From Phytopseudomonas flavescens (lineage in GTDB: Bacteria > Pseudomonadota > Gammaproteobacteria > Pseudomonadales > Pseudomonadaceae), in assembly GCF_900100535.1 (NCBI RefSeq), contig NZ_FNDG01000007.1, forward strand, positions 62,001 to 126,000: a stretch of DNA of 64,000 nucleotides, given 5' to 3'. The notes under the pieces are model-generated. The model did not search any database and was not told the DNA's origin. It worked only from the letters and a program-made list of their open reading frames with translations. Positions 16,660 to 26,209 of the stretch are shown in pieces; position 1 is the first letter of the stretch, and every line of letters begins with the position of its first letter. The position numbers were made by a program, and so were the translations under genes.

Positions 16660-18957
16660 ATGGCTCTGGCCCACAGCCTCGGATTCCCCCGAATCGGACG
16701 CGACCGTGAATTGAAGAAAGCCCAGGAGGCGTTCTGGAAAGGCGAGCTGGACGAAGCCGGCCTGCGTGTCGTGGGCCGCGAACTGCGTGCCCGACATTGG
16801 CAGGTGCAGAAGGATGCCGGCATCGAGTTGCTGCCCGTCGGCGATTTCGCCTGGTACGACCAGGTGCTGGCCCATTCCCTGACCTTCGGGGTGATACCCG
16901 AGCGCTTCCGCCCAGCCAGTGGCAAGCCGACCCTGGATACCCTGTTCGCCATGGCCCGTGGCGTCAGCGGCGATGCCTGTTGTGGCAGCGCCCATGCACA
17001 GGAGATGACCAAATGGTTCGATACCAACTACCACTACCTGGTGCCCGAGTTCACCGCTGACCAGCAGTTCGCCCTCAGTTGGGAACAGCTGTTCGAGGAA
17101 GTGGATGAGGCCCGTGCTCTGGGCCATGACGTCAAACCGGCGGTGATCGGCCCGCTGACCTACCTGTGGCTGGGCAAGCTCAAGGGCGAGGCTCAGGGTT
17201 TCGACAAGCTGGAATTGCTCGAGCGTCTGCTGCCGCTCTACGGGCAGATCTTCCGGCGCCTGGCCGAGCAGGGCGTGGAATGGGTGCAGATCGACGAGCC
17301 GATTCTGGTGCTCGACCTGCCTCAGGACTGGAAGAACGCCTTCGAACGCGCCTATAACATTCTGCAGCGAGAACCGCTGAAGAAGCTGGTCGCTACCTAC
17401 TTCGGCGGCCTCGAAGAGAACCTCGGCCTGGCAGCCAACCTGCCGGTGGACGGCCTGCACATCGATCTAGTGCGCGCGCCACAGCAGTACCCGACCATCC
17501 TCGACCGCCTGCCGGCCTACAAGGTGCTGTCCCTCGGCCTGGTCAATGGCCGCAACGTGTGGCGCTGCGATCTGGAAAGCGCCCTGGCGGTGATCGGCCA
17601 TGCGCACAGCCGGCTCGGCGAACGCCTTTGGATCGCACCATCCTGCTCGTTGCTGCACAGCCCGGTCGACCTGCAGCGTGAGGATCAACTGGATGCCGAG
17701 CTGAAGGGCTGGCTGGCCTTCGCCACGCAAAAGTGCGCCGAGGTAGCGCTGCTGGCCCGTGCCGTCAATCAGCCGGATGCCCCCGAAGTGCGCGCCGCGC
17801 TTGCCGAGAGCCGCGCCGTGCAGGCCAGCCGGGCGGCTTCACCGCGTATCCACAAGCCTGATGTGCAGGCCCGGCTGGCCGCGGTGACCGCCAGTGATAG
17901 CCAGCGCGAGTCGCCGTTCGCCCAACGCATCGCCAGGCAGCGTGCCGGTCTCGACCTGCCGCCGTTCCCGACCACCACCATCGGCTCGTTCCCGCAGACT
18001 TCGGCGATCCGCCTGGCACGCCAGGCGTTCAAGCAGGGCAAGCTGTCGCTGGGTGATTACACTGACGCCATGCACAGCGAGATTCGTCATGCGGTAGAGA
18101 TTCAGGAGCGCCTGGGGCTGGATGTGCTGGTGCACGGCGAGGCCGAGCGCAACGACATGGTCGAGTACTTCGCCGAGCAGCTGGACGGTTACCTGTTCAC
18201 CCGTTTCGGCTGGGTGCAGAGCTACGGTTCGCGCTGCGTGAAACCGGCGGTGATCTTTGGCGACCTGAGCCGACCCCAAGCCATGACCGTGGAGTGGATC
18301 CGTTATGCGCAGAGCCTCACCGGCAAGGTGATGAAGGGCATGCTCACGGGCCCGGTGACCATGCTGATGTGGTCGTTCCCCCGCGAAGACGTCAGCCGCG
18401 AGGTGCAGGCCCGGCAACTGGCCCTGGCGATTCGCGACGAAGTCGTCGACCTCGAGCGCGCCGGCATCCGCATCGTGCAGATCGACGAAGCCGCCTTCCG
18501 CGAGGGACTGCCACTGCGCAAGGCCGACTGGCAACAGTACCTGGACTGGGCCACGGAGTCGTTCCGGCTGTGTGCCAGCGGTGTGCGTGACGAAACGCAG
18601 ATCCACACACACATGTGCTACAGCGAGTTCAACGACGTGATCGAGTCCATCGCTGCCATGGATGCGGACGTGATCACCATCGAGACTTCGCGCTCGGACA
18701 TGGAGCTGCTGGAGGCCTTCGAAGCCTTCGAATACCCCAACGAAATCGGCCCGGGTGTCTACGATATCCATTCGCCACGGGTGCCGGACACCGGAGAGAT
18801 GGTCAAGCTGATGCGCAAGGCCGCAAGGCGCATTCCTGCCGAGCGTCTGTGGGTCAACCCGGATTGCGGCCTGAAGACCCGCGGCTGGCCGGAGACCGAA
18901 GCAGCGCTGGTCAATATGGTCGCCGCCGCCCGTCAGTTGCGCAAAGAGCTGGCCTGA
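16660..18957 (+). CDS. metE: Cobalamin-independent methionine synthase
   Basis: Transfers a methyl group from 5-methyltetrahydropteroyl-triglutamate to homocysteine, making methionine without B12. The 765 residues match the family length. The N-terminal barrel begins [20 protein letters not shown], and the C-terminal barrel carries the zinc ligands in THMCYSEF and [11 protein letters not shown], along with [15 protein letters not shown]. The ATG has GGAG upstream. It is a single gene with a MetR-like box in its promoter; I see no cobalamin riboswitch in the 197-bp leader region. Confidence 0.97.
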   Translation: MALAHSLGFPRIGRDRELKKAQEAFWKGELDEAGLRVVGRELRARHWQVQKDAGIELLPVGDFAWYDQVLAHSLTFGVIPERFRPASGKPTLDTLFAMARGVSGDACCGSAHAQEMTKWFDTNYHYLVPEFTADQQFALSWEQLFEEVDEARALGHDVKPAVIGPLTYLWLGKLKGEAQGFDKLELLERLLPLYGQIFRRLAEQGVEWVQIDEPILVLDLPQDWKNAFERAYNILQREPLKKLVATYFGGLEENLGLAANLPVDGLHIDLVRAPQQYPTILDRLPAYKVLSLGLVNGRNVWRCDLESALAVIGHAHSRLGERLWIAPSCSLLHSPVDLQREDQLDAELKGWLAFATQKCAEVALLARAVNQPDAPEVRAALAESRAVQASRAASPRIHKPDVQARLAAVTASDSQRESPFAQRIARQRAGLDLPPFPTTTIGSFPQTSAIRLARQAFKQGKLSLGDYTDAMHSEIRHAVEIQERLGLDVLVHGEAERNDMVEYFAEQLDGYLFTRFGWVQSYGSRCVKPAVIFGDLSRPQAMTVEWIRYAQSLTGKVMKGMLTGPVTMLMWSFPREDVSREVQARQLALAIRDEVVDLERAGIRIVQIDEAAFREGLPLRKADWQQYLDWATESFRLCASGVRDETQIHTHMCYSEFNDVIESIAAMDADVITIETSRSDMELLEAFEAFEYPNEIGPGVYDIHSPRVPDTGEMVKLMRKAARRIPAERLWVNPDCGLKTRGWPETEAALVNMVAAARQLRKELA

Positions 18958-18998
18958 GTCTTGAGGTCGCCGCCTGTTAAACCTGCGGCCTGCTCTCA

Positions 18999-19048
18999 TG
19001 TGGGAACGGGCCATGCCCGTGAAGTCGCTCGCATGGCGCACTCCCACA
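18999..19048. repeat. REP-like palindrome
   Basis: TGTGGGAACGGGCCATGCCC and GCATGGCGCACTCCCACA form a 50-bp imperfect inverted repeat of the Pseudomonas REP kind, located between the converging metE and isochorismatase genes. Confidence 0.6.
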
Positions 19049-19103
19049 CAGGCAGGCGCTACCTGGTGCTGGGTTACATCGCTGGCTTTGGCCGAGGAGC
19101 TGT

Positions 19104-19652
19104 TCAGCCTGCCAGGTACTGTTCGGTCGGAACCACCGTCGCATAGGCGAATGCCAACGCGGCCATATAGGCTGCCTGGACCTGCGTGGCTGGAACCTGA
19201 TTGCCCTCGAATTCCTGGTCGCGTGTCGCGCAGGCGTCATGAACCACCGTGGTGGTGTAGCCGAAATCCGCGCTGGCACGGGCGGCGGCGTCGATGCACA
19301 TATGGCTCATGGCGCCGGCCAGGGTGACCTGTTCGACCCCGGCCTTGTCGAGCAGGGCCTTCAGATCGGTATCGCGAAACGCGTTGACCTTGTGCTTGAG
19401 CACCACGCTCTCGCCCGTCAATGGCTGTACGCTGGCATGGATCTGCGCACCGCTGGAACCTGCGGCGAAGAAGGGCGCGCCATCGCCCTGGAACTCATGA
19501 CGCACGTGCACCACCGTATCGCCTGCAGTGCGAGCGGCTGCCAGCACGCGTGCGGCGTTGCGCGCGGCGGCGTCGATGCCGTGCAGCGGCCATTTGCCGT
19601 CGGCGAAGTAGTCGTTCTGGATGTCGATCAGGATCAGTGCGCGCTTGCTCAT
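19104..19652 (-). CDS. Isochorismatase-family cysteine hydrolase
   Basis: Small cytosolic hydrolase of 182 residues. The catalytic triad can be placed at Asp9 in ALILIDIQNDYF, Lys in VVLKHKVNAF and Cys in LAGAMSHMCIDAAARAS. Members cleave amide or enol-ether bonds (nicotinamidase, isochorismatase and related), and the substrate is not evident. The start at 19652 has GGAG upstream; the frame extends to 19706 without support. It is divergent from a GlxA-type regulator 103 bp away, which probably controls it. Confidence 0.85.
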   Translation of the reverse strand: MSKRALILIDIQNDYFADGKWPLHGIDAAARNAARVLAAARTAGDTVVHVRHEFQGDGAPFFAAGSSGAQIHASVQPLTGESVVLKHKVNAFRDTDLKALLDKAGVEQVTLAGAMSHMCIDAAARASADFGYTTTVVHDACATRDQEFEGNQVPATQVQAAYMAALAFAYATVVPTEQYLAG

Positions 19653-19755
19653 GATGCTCTCCGTGGGAGTATGTGGGCTATCTGCTCTATAACTTAGCCG
19701 TGCCAAGCCGGCGGCGGGATGGGCATGGCCGACAATCTGCGAGGGAAAACTGACA

Positions 19756-20841
19756 ATGAGCGGGCGATGCCTGGAAATCGGGCTGCTGCTTTACCCCGGC
19801 GTACAACTGGCAGCGGTGTATGGGTTGGGTGATCTGTTCGCTGTAGCCAATCGCCTGGCGGGTGGACAGCAGCGCCAAGGGCTGGCGCAACTGCGTGTCA
19901 GCCACTGGCAGGTGGATGAGCAGGATGAGGTTCGGCGGGTATTCGACAGTCATGGCCAGGATGAGGATCGCCTTCGGGTAGTGATTTTGCCGCCATGCCT
20001 GGACTCCACATCGCGAGCCGGGCTGGCAAGTGCCTATCGTCTCTGGTTACGTCACCAGCACCGTGCTGGTGTCACCCTGGCATCGGTCTGCGCCGGCGCT
20101 TTTCCGCTGGCCGAGGCAGGTTTGCTGGACGGTCGTTCAGTGACCACCCATTGGGCGTTGGCCGATGAACTGGCGGCTCGTTTTCCCGCCGTGAAGGTGC
20201 TGCCGGAGCGCATGATCGTCGAGGACGCCGACCTGATTACCGCTGGCGGCCTGATGGCCTGGACTGATCTCGGCCTTGCGCTGGTGGCACGTCTGCTGGG
20301 GCCCACCATCGCCGCCGAGACGGCACGTTTTCTTGTGGTTGATCTGAACCGCGCGTCGCAGCGACATTTCAGCAGTTTCGTGCCCAGCCTCGACCACGGT
20401 GATTCGGCCGTGCTGAGTGTCCAGCACTGGTTACAGGGTGCTGCCATGCTCGATGCAACTCTGCCAGGCATGGCCGCACGGGCAGGGCTGGGCGAGCGTA
20501 CCTTCTTGCGACGCTTTCGGTCGGCCACCGGCATGAAACCCACCGAATACTGCCAGCAACTGCGCGTTACCAAGGCCCGCGAATTGCTCGAGCTGACCCG
20601 GTACAGCGTCGAGCAGGTGGCCGGGCAGGTCGGCTACCAGGACAGCGGCGCCTTTCGCAAGGTGTTCACCCGCCTGGTCGGTCTGGCGCCTGGCGACTAC
20701 CGGCGGCGTTTTGGGGGCAGCCGGCGCGGATTAGGATGTCCACCTGCTGCCCCGGTAATCTGGTCATCGCGTTGCGAGGACGCTTCGAGTGGGGGGAATG
20801 CTTCAATCACTGGGCTGCTACACTCGCCGGAATCGTTTTAA
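19756..20841 (+). CDS. GlxA-type AraC-family regulator
   Basis: Transcription factor of 361 residues. The N-terminal DJ-1/PfpI-like domain (IGLLLYPGVQLAAVYGLGDL, GVTLASVCAGAFPLAEAGLL, HWALADELAARFPAVKV) has the fold of a class I amidotransferase and usually senses a small molecule. The C-terminal AraC helix-turn-helix follows (LGERTFLRRFRSATGMKPTE, LLELTRYSVEQVAGQVGYQD). It is divergent from the isochorismatase gene, the likely target. The last ~35 residues are low in similarity to the family and may be an extension; the stop lies just before the ribosome site of the next gene. Confidence 0.85.
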   Translation: MSGRCLEIGLLLYPGVQLAAVYGLGDLFAVANRLAGGQQRQGLAQLRVSHWQVDEQDEVRRVFDSHGQDEDRLRVVILPPCLDSTSRAGLASAYRLWLRHQHRAGVTLASVCAGAFPLAEAGLLDGRSVTTHWALADELAARFPAVKVLPERMIVEDADLITAGGLMAWTDLGLALVARLLGPTIAAETARFLVVDLNRASQRHFSSFVPSLDHGDSAVLSVQHWLQGAAMLDATLPGMAARAGLGERTFLRRFRSATGMKPTEYCQQLRVTKARELLELTRYSVEQVAGQVGYQDSGAFRKVFTRLVGLAPGDYRRRFGGSRRGLGCPPAAPVIWSSRCEDASSGGNASITGLLHSPESF

Positions 20842-20852
20842 AGGAGCTGGTG

Positions 20853-21578
20853 ATGGCGATCGACAAGCCCTACATCCGAGAGATCTACCTGAAGGACGAC
20901 AAATCCGCGAGTGCGGATGTGCACCCGTTCGACATTCCCGCGATCAATAGGCTTGGGCGGATGCATTTTCATCCCGATGTGACGTTTTTCGTGGGTGAGA
21001 ACGGCGCAGGTAAATCCACCCTGCTCGAAGGAATTGCCGTTGCGCTGGGCTTCAATCCCGAGGGGGGGAATTTCTCGGTTAACTTTTCCACCGTCGACAG
21101 TGTCTCCAGCCTGCATCAGTATTTGAGGGTGGTCAGGGGCGTACATCGGCCGAAAGATGGCTACTTTCTCAGGGCTGAGAGTTTCTTCAATGTGGCCACC
21201 TACTACGATGAGGGGCCGGCCTTGAAGGGCTTTGGCAATAAAAGCATCCACAGCCATTCTCACGGAGAGGCATTTATGTCCCTGATCGTCAACCAATTCA
21301 AGGGGAATGGCATTTACATTTTGGATGAGCCGGAGGCCGCGCTTTCTCCTTCCCGACAAATGACGGCGATTCGTGCGATCGATCAATGGGTAAACGAGGG
21401 CTCTCAGTTCATCATAGCCACACACTCCCCGTTATTGCTCTCTTACCCCCGCTCGAGAATCTATCAGTTTGACGAAGAGGGCGTGTCCGTCGTGGATTAT
21501 GAAGACACTGATTGTTTTCGTCTGACCCGGGATTTCTTGAATAATCATGAGCGGCGTTTGCAGCAGCTTTTACGGTAG
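20853..21578 (+). CDS. Small AAA-type (ABC-like) ATPase
   Basis: ATPase of 241 residues. Walker A is FFVGENGAGKSTLLEG near residue 45, Walker B is GIYILDEPEAALS, and IATHSP supplies the switch histidine. A short insertion between them (SLHQYLRVVRGVHRPKDGYF) and the lack of a coiled-coil arm fit the compact AAA_15/AAA_21 proteins seen alone or in defence loci. The ATG has an excellent AAGGAG upstream and follows the GlxA-type gene by 11 bases. Base composition is clearly more AT-rich than the neighbours, as in the adjacent hevein-like gene, which suggests transfer. No partner gene is obvious. Confidence 0.85.
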   Translation: MAIDKPYIREIYLKDDKSASADVHPFDIPAINRLGRMHFHPDVTFFVGENGAGKSTLLEGIAVALGFNPEGGNFSVNFSTVDSVSSLHQYLRVVRGVHRPKDGYFLRAESFFNVATYYDEGPALKGFGNKSIHSHSHGEAFMSLIVNQFKGNGIYILDEPEAALSPSRQMTAIRAIDQWVNEGSQFIIATHSPLLLSYPRSRIYQFDEEGVSVVDYEDTDCFRLTRDFLNNHERRLQQLLR

Positions 21579-21711
21579 GTGTCTTTAACTCGTGTGTGCT
21601 ACTTCCAGTGTTTGCAATAGACACTCATCCCCTGCAAGATAGAAGAGTCCGGGTGTCGCGATAGCGGAACGTGTTTCGTGGATACCGTCACGCTAATTCC
21701 AGCCGTCACTA

Positions 21712-22068
21712 TTAATCTTTTGAAGCGTCTGGGGCGGTCGTTGAATGCGTGGTGTTGGTGATTAATGTGTTGGATGCTGTGGGCCGGGGGGCTAGTAAGT
21801 CTGTATGTGACACTGGTGTACTGCATGCGTAGCAAACACCATAGCCCACCTGACAGCCTGTTACTCCCCCTGGAACTCCGGGGAAAGTATTGTAAACACA
21901 GCAATAGCTGTTTCCAATGCCGCACCAGCCATATTCGCTACAGCACTGGCCGGATGGACATAATGCCCCACCCGCCTGTCTGCCACACTGCTCAGCATGT
22001 AGGCATAGGGTCGTCGCGCTCAAGGTCACCAGTGCTAGATATTTTAGAAAAAAAACAGGGGGCGGCAC
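21712..22068 (-). CDS. Secreted hevein-type (ChtBD1) chitin-binding protein
   Basis: Protein of 118 residues with a signal peptide (residues 1-25, hydrophobic, ending CLHA) directly followed by a hevein domain, [18 protein letters not shown] and [13 protein letters not shown]. Cysteines 28, 37, 42, 43, 49 and 56 have exactly the hevein spacing. The chitin contacts Ser44, Tyr46, Trp48 and Tyr55 match hevein Ser19, Trp21 (aromatic), Trp23 and Tyr30. A further Cys-rich stretch (C57, C72, C79, C82) and a Thr/Ser/Pro-rich tail follow. Such domains bind GlcNAc oligomers and are typical of plants and fungi. The GTG at 22068 is the first start after the upstream stop, with AGGA nearby. The region is AT-rich. 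Confidence 0.75.
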   Translation of the reverse strand: MPPPVFFLKYLALVTLSATTLCLHAEQCGRQAGGALCPSGQCCSEYGWCGIGNSYCCVYNTFPGVPGGVTGCQVGYGVCYACSTPVSHTDLLAPRPTASNTLITNTTHSTTAPDASKD

Positions 22069-22287
22069 AAGGTTTCTATCCTGGGCTGATTCTCTGAGGG
22101 AGAAGGTGTTGACGTTATTTAACTATAAACAGCTTTAGCTGCGTTGCTCAGTTTGTTTTTTTATATGAATATGTTGATTTAGGCCATCTCGCCACTCTCT
22201 TTTCAATTGGTGAGTTGAGTGAAACTTCTTTGTTCTTTATGGACGTTCAACCGTCATCGCTTGTAGCGTGGCAGAGAACGAACATTG

Positions 22288-22962
22288 TCAGACCGCGTCC
22301 TCCGCTGCCTTGCCAGCGGGGTTCTCACGGGTCGGCATGGCGAGTATTTCCGGCAGCACCTCGCGGACGAATACGCCGTGCAGGCGCCACAACTCGGCGA
22401 CCGGGTCGAGGTGATGGTCGACGCGGATGTCCCATAACGGGTATTCCTCGTGGTCGACGATATAGATCACCGCCGAGGATTCGCCATGGCGATCGCCACC
22501 GCGTTCATCCCCTGCGGCGAGAGCACCGATCAGCCGTTCGACCAGTGGAAGATCCTCACCGTGGCGAAAGGCATCGGCCACGGCATCCAGCACCTGCGGT
22601 CCGACCAGGCGATTGCCCTGCACGGAAAACTGTTCGCCGGACAGCGAGCCCGCCCAGGGAATGCACTGGTCGCCCGTCCAGCACACGCTGTCGCCGTGCC
22701 GGTCGATCAACGCCAACTGGCGAAGCTCCATGCACGGGTCGGTATCCATCAGCCGCTTGAGGGCTGCGGGGGCTGAATGGCCCTGGCGTAGCAAGGACAG
22801 CCCGTCGAGACCCAGGTACGGGTTGACCTGCGCCTGGGTCGCCACTGCGCCAGCACCTGCGGCGGCGTGGCTGAGCAGCTTGCCCACGGCTGGCATGGCG
22901 GTGGCGGCGGCAACCCCGAACTGGCCGGTGCGCGGGCAGCGGGCAACGATGGAAAAGGTCAT
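22288..22962 (-). CDS. DUF1028 family protein
   Basis: Protein of 224 residues of the DUF1028 family, which has an Ntn-hydrolase-like fold and unknown activity, often near peptidases and transport genes. The family core TFSIVARCPRTGQFGVAAAT, KLLSHAAAGAGAVATQAQVN and GDQCIPWAGS is present. Start at 22962 is supported by GAGGAG seven bases upstream; a TTG two codons earlier is less likely. It stands alone, downstream in position from the hevein gene but on the same strand. Confidence 0.85.
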   Translation of the reverse strand: MTFSIVARCPRTGQFGVAAATAMPAVGKLLSHAAAGAGAVATQAQVNPYLGLDGLSLLRQGHSAPAALKRLMDTDPCMELRQLALIDRHGDSVCWTGDQCIPWAGSLSGEQFSVQGNRLVGPQVLDAVADAFRHGEDLPLVERLIGALAAGDERGGDRHGESSAVIYIVDHEEYPLWDIRVDHHLDPVAELWRLHGVFVREVLPEILAMPTRENPAGKAAEDAV

Positions 22963-23314
22963 GGACAACTCCTCGGATACACCTGGGGTTTGCAGGCCAT
23001 TGGGCCTGGCTCCGGCGCGACTGTGAGTGAAGCCGGGACGCCCCTGTCACACTGCTGATTTACAGCACCTGAGCTCGAAGGCGACTACACGCGCTGTGGG
23101 CACTGTTATCGCGGGACCGCCTGGCTAACTCGCCAACGTTTTGCATTGGCCCGTTAGGCCACAGGCTGCCCGCTATTGTTCCACTTGCCGCCACGCTGCT
23201 GGCGCAGATGGCGGGAGCCGACCAGGTGGGTGATCTCGGCCGGAGCCACGCCTGCGCCATCCGATCCGACGGGGCCGGCGATGGGCGCGGGCAATCAGAG
23301 CCGCGCAGAAACGC
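22963..23314. other. Intergenic stretch of about 350 bp
   Basis: Between the DUF1028 start and the hairpin downstream of fumarase. It must hold the DUF1028 promoter. I see no convincing gene, repeat or RNA; the frames that are open are short and of unnatural composition. Confidence 0.4.
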
Positions 23315-23341
23315 AGAAGCCCGACATGGGGTCGGGCTTCT
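23315..23341 (-). terminator. Hairpin downstream of fumarase
   Basis: Perfect 11-bp stem AGAAGCCCGAC/GTCGGGCTTCT with loop ATGGG, about 20 bases after the fumarase stop on the minus strand. Confidence 0.6.
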
Positions 23342-23360
23342 GGTCAGCGCAGGATGTGGC

Positions 23361-24884
23361 TTACTGCACTTCCACCGCCAGGCTGTCGGCGATCTTCTTG
23401 CTCCAGATCGCAGGTCCCGTGATGTGTACCGACTCGCCATTGCTGTCGACGGCGACGGTAACGGGCATGTCTTTCACGTCGAACTCGTAGATCGCTTCCA
23501 TGCCCAGTTCGGCGAACGCCAGCACCTTGGACTTCTTGATCGCCTGAGCCACCAGGTAGGCGGCGCCGCCGACGGCCATCAGGTACACGGCTTTGTTGTC
23601 CTTGATCGCTTCGATCGCGGTCGGGCCGCGCTCGGATTTGCCGATCATGCCCAGCAGGCCGGTCTGTTCGAGGATCTGACGGGTGAACTTGTCCATCCGC
23701 GTGGCGGTGGTCGGGCCGGCAGGGCCCACCACTTCGTCGCCGATCGGGTCGACCGGGCCCACGTAGTAGATGAAGCGGCCTTTCAGGTCGACCGGCAGTT
23801 CTTCACCCTTGTTGAGCATCTCGACCATGCGCTTGTGCGCGGCGTCGCGACCGGTGAGCATCTTGCCGTTGAGCAGGATGGTCTCGCCCGGCTTCCAGCT
23901 CTGCACGTCTTCCGGGGTCAGGGTGTCGAGGTCGACGCGCCGCGCCGACGGACCGGCTTCCCAGACGATTTCCGGGTAGGCGGAGAGGTCCGGTGCTTCC
24001 AGCTCGGCCGGGCCGCTGCCATCGAGCACGAAGTGGGCGTGACGGGTCGCGGCGCAGTTGGGGATCATGCATACCGGCAGCGAAGCCGCGTGGGTCGGGT
24101 AATCCATGATCTTGACGTCGAGCACGGTGGTCAGGCCGCCCAGGCCCTGGGCGCCGATGCCCAGCTGGTTGACCTTCTCGAACAGCTCAAGACGCAGTTC
24201 TTCGATCTTGTTCTGCGGGCCACGGGCTTGCAGCTCGTGGATGTCGATGTGCTCCATGAGCACTTGCTTGGCCATCACCGCAGCCTTCTCGGCAGTACCG
24301 CCGATGCCGATGCCGAGCATGCCCGGCGGGCACCAGCCAGCACCCATGGTCGGGACAGTCTTGAGTACCCAGTCGACGATCGAGTCGGACGGGTTGAGCA
24401 TGGCCATCTTCGACTTGTTCTCCGAGCCGCCGCCCTTGGCGGCGACATCGACCTCGACCTTGTCGCCGGGCACGATGGCGTAGTGGATCACTGCCGGCGT
24501 GTTGTCCTTGGTGTTCTTGCGGGCACCTGCCGGGTCGGCCAGGATCGAGGCGCGCAGGACGTTTTCCGGCAGGTTGTAGGCACGGCGCACGCCTTCGTTG
24601 ATCATGTCGTCGACGCCCATGCTGGCGCCGTCCCAGCGTACGTCCATGCCGACCTTGACGAACACGGTGACGATGCCGGTGTCCTGGCAGATCGGCCGGT
24701 GCCCGGTGGCGCACATGCGCGAGTTGATCAGGATCTGTGCGATGGAGTCGCGGGCGGCGGGCGATTCTTCTTTCAGGTAGGCCTCATGCATGGCCTGAAT
24801 GAAATCGACGGGATGGTAATAGGAAATGAACTGCAGGGCGTCGGCGACGCTCTGGATCAGATCGTCTTGCTTGATCACGGTCAT
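23361..24884 (-). CDS. Class I (iron-sulfur) fumarate hydratase
   Basis: Interconverts fumarate and malate in the TCA cycle using a [4Fe-4S] cluster. The 507 residues match FumA/FumB-type single-chain enzymes, with the alpha-like part first and beta-like part second. Cluster cysteines are expected in GHRPICQDTG, VCMIPNCAATRH and WCPPGMLGIGIGGT. The C-terminal part has KMLTGRDAAHKRM and YYVGPVDPIGDEVVGPAGPT. It is a single gene followed by a hairpin. Confidence 0.95.
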   Translation of the reverse strand: MTVIKQDDLIQSVADALQFISYYHPVDFIQAMHEAYLKEESPAARDSIAQILINSRMCATGHRPICQDTGIVTVFVKVGMDVRWDGASMGVDDMINEGVRRAYNLPENVLRASILADPAGARKNTKDNTPAVIHYAIVPGDKVEVDVAAKGGGSENKSKMAMLNPSDSIVDWVLKTVPTMGAGWCPPGMLGIGIGGTAEKAAVMAKQVLMEHIDIHELQARGPQNKIEELRLELFEKVNQLGIGAQGLGGLTTVLDVKIMDYPTHAASLPVCMIPNCAATRHAHFVLDGSGPAELEAPDLSAYPEIVWEAGPSARRVDLDTLTPEDVQSWKPGETILLNGKMLTGRDAAHKRMVEMLNKGEELPVDLKGRFIYYVGPVDPIGDEVVGPAGPTTATRMDKFTRQILEQTGLLGMIGKSERGPTAIEAIKDNKAVYLMAVGGAAYLVAQAIKKSKVLAFAELGMEAIYEFDVKDMPVTVAVDSNGESVHITGPAIWSKKIADSLAVEVQ

Positions 24885-25081
24885 GCGGGGCGCTCCCTTG
24901 TAGGGCAGGAACTGGGGCGCCGGAACATGGCCGGCGCATTCTAAAAGGCGCAGCAGTATACCGTGGGGCCGCTGCCTGGGACACCCGTGCAGGGCCCGAC
25001 GGCGACAACGCGACGCATTGCTAGGCTTTTTAACGGCGCGCGAGTAGAGTGGCGGCTAGTTGCCAGTATGGGACGGAGCCC

Positions 25082-26209
25082 ATGATCCCAAGCAACCGCC
25101 GATTGACCCACCGTACGTTACAGAATCTGCTGATCAAGCGCTTCGGCATGGCTGTGGCTACCTATCTGATGATCGCTGCGCTGGCAGGGATTGCCTATTG
25201 CCATGACCTTTTCAGCGCCTCCGGCAGCAGGGTCGCCGGGCTGCTTGGCGTTGCCGCCGCCAGTCAGCTTCTGTTCTTCGCCCTGTTCATCTCGGGTCGC
25301 AACCTGGCCTTGCGAGACCCCAGCCTCACCGAGGCCCAGGTGCTGGTCGCCCTGGGGTTGATCACGGCGATGGTGGCCATGCTTGGCGAGGGGCGTGGCA
25401 GCCTGCTGCTGATCTACCCCATGGCGCTGCTGTTCGGTCTGTTCCAACTGCCGCCGCGGGTATTCTTTCGCTGTGCTGGCCTGGCATTCCTCGGTTTCCT
25501 CGTCATCAACCTGTACGAGGCTTACCAGATGCGCATGCGCGATCCCGGCCTGGCCACGCTGCAGGTCTGCGCACTGGGGATGGTGCTGTTCTGGCTGAGC
25601 CTGTTCGCCTCCTACATGCAGAGCATGCGCCAGCGTATGCGGCAACGTCGCTTCGCGCTGCAGGCGCATCAGGAGACCCTGCGTGGAATGATGCGCCAGC
25701 TGGAAGACCTGGTGGCCACCGATGAACTCACCGGGTTGTGCAACCGCCGCCACTTCCTGCGCCTGGCGGCCAGCGAACTGGAGGGGCTGAAACCCAAGCG
25801 CTGGCACGGTCTGGCGCTGATCGATCTCGATCACTTCAAGAACATCAACGACCGCCATGGCCATGCGGCGGGCGACCGCGTGTTGCAGGCATTTGCGGAG
25901 ATTGCCACGGCCTGCCTGCGCGACGGCGACATCATCGCCCGTTACGGCGGCGAGGAGTTCGTGCTGCTGGTGCCCGACACCGATGCGGATGCCTTCCTGT
26001 CCTGCTGCGAACGGTTGCGTGTGGCGTTCAGCGAGGCCGAGCCGATCGGTGCCAAGGTGCAAAACCTCAGTTTGTCCGTAGGCATGACACTGGTGTCCAT
26101 GCACGACGACCTCGATGAAGCCCTGCACCGTGCCGATCAGGCGCTGTACCAGGCCAAGCGCACCGGGCGTAATCGCTGCGCCTCGACCTGGGAAGCGGCA
26201 GATGCCTGA
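25082..26209 (+). CDS. Membrane-anchored diguanylate cyclase
   Basis: Makes cyclic di-GMP from GTP. The 375 residues comprise about six transmembrane helices in the first half (for example ATYLMIAALAGIAYC, LLGVAAASQLLFFALF, LLLIYPMALLFGLFQL, CALGMVLFWLSLFASY), a short coil, and a GGDEF domain from about residue 210. The active-site motif is RYGGEEFVLL (GGEEF), so it should be active. No RxxD inhibitory site is obvious. It starts at 25082 with GGAG in front. It overlaps the next gene by eight bases, so an iron-sulfur reductase is translated with it. Confidence 0.88.
   Translation: MIPSNRRLTHRTLQNLLIKRFGMAVATYLMIAALAGIAYCHDLFSASGSRVAGLLGVAAASQLLFFALFISGRNLALRDPSLTEAQVLVALGLITAMVAMLGEGRGSLLLIYPMALLFGLFQLPPRVFFRCAGLAFLGFLVINLYEAYQMRMRDPGLATLQVCALGMVLFWLSLFASYMQSMRQRMRQRRFALQAHQETLRGMMRQLEDLVATDELTGLCNRRHFLRLAASELEGLKPKRWHGLALIDLDHFKNINDRHGHAAGDRVLQAFAEIATACLRDGDIIARYGGEEFVLLVPDTDADAFLSCCERLRVAFSEAEPIGAKVQNLSLSVGMTLVSMHDDLDEALHRADQALYQAKRTGRNRCASTWEAADA

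Noticed and set aside
23208..24944. Long plus-strand open frame (578 codons)
   Set aside because: It mirrors the fumarase gene on the other strand and has no family features.
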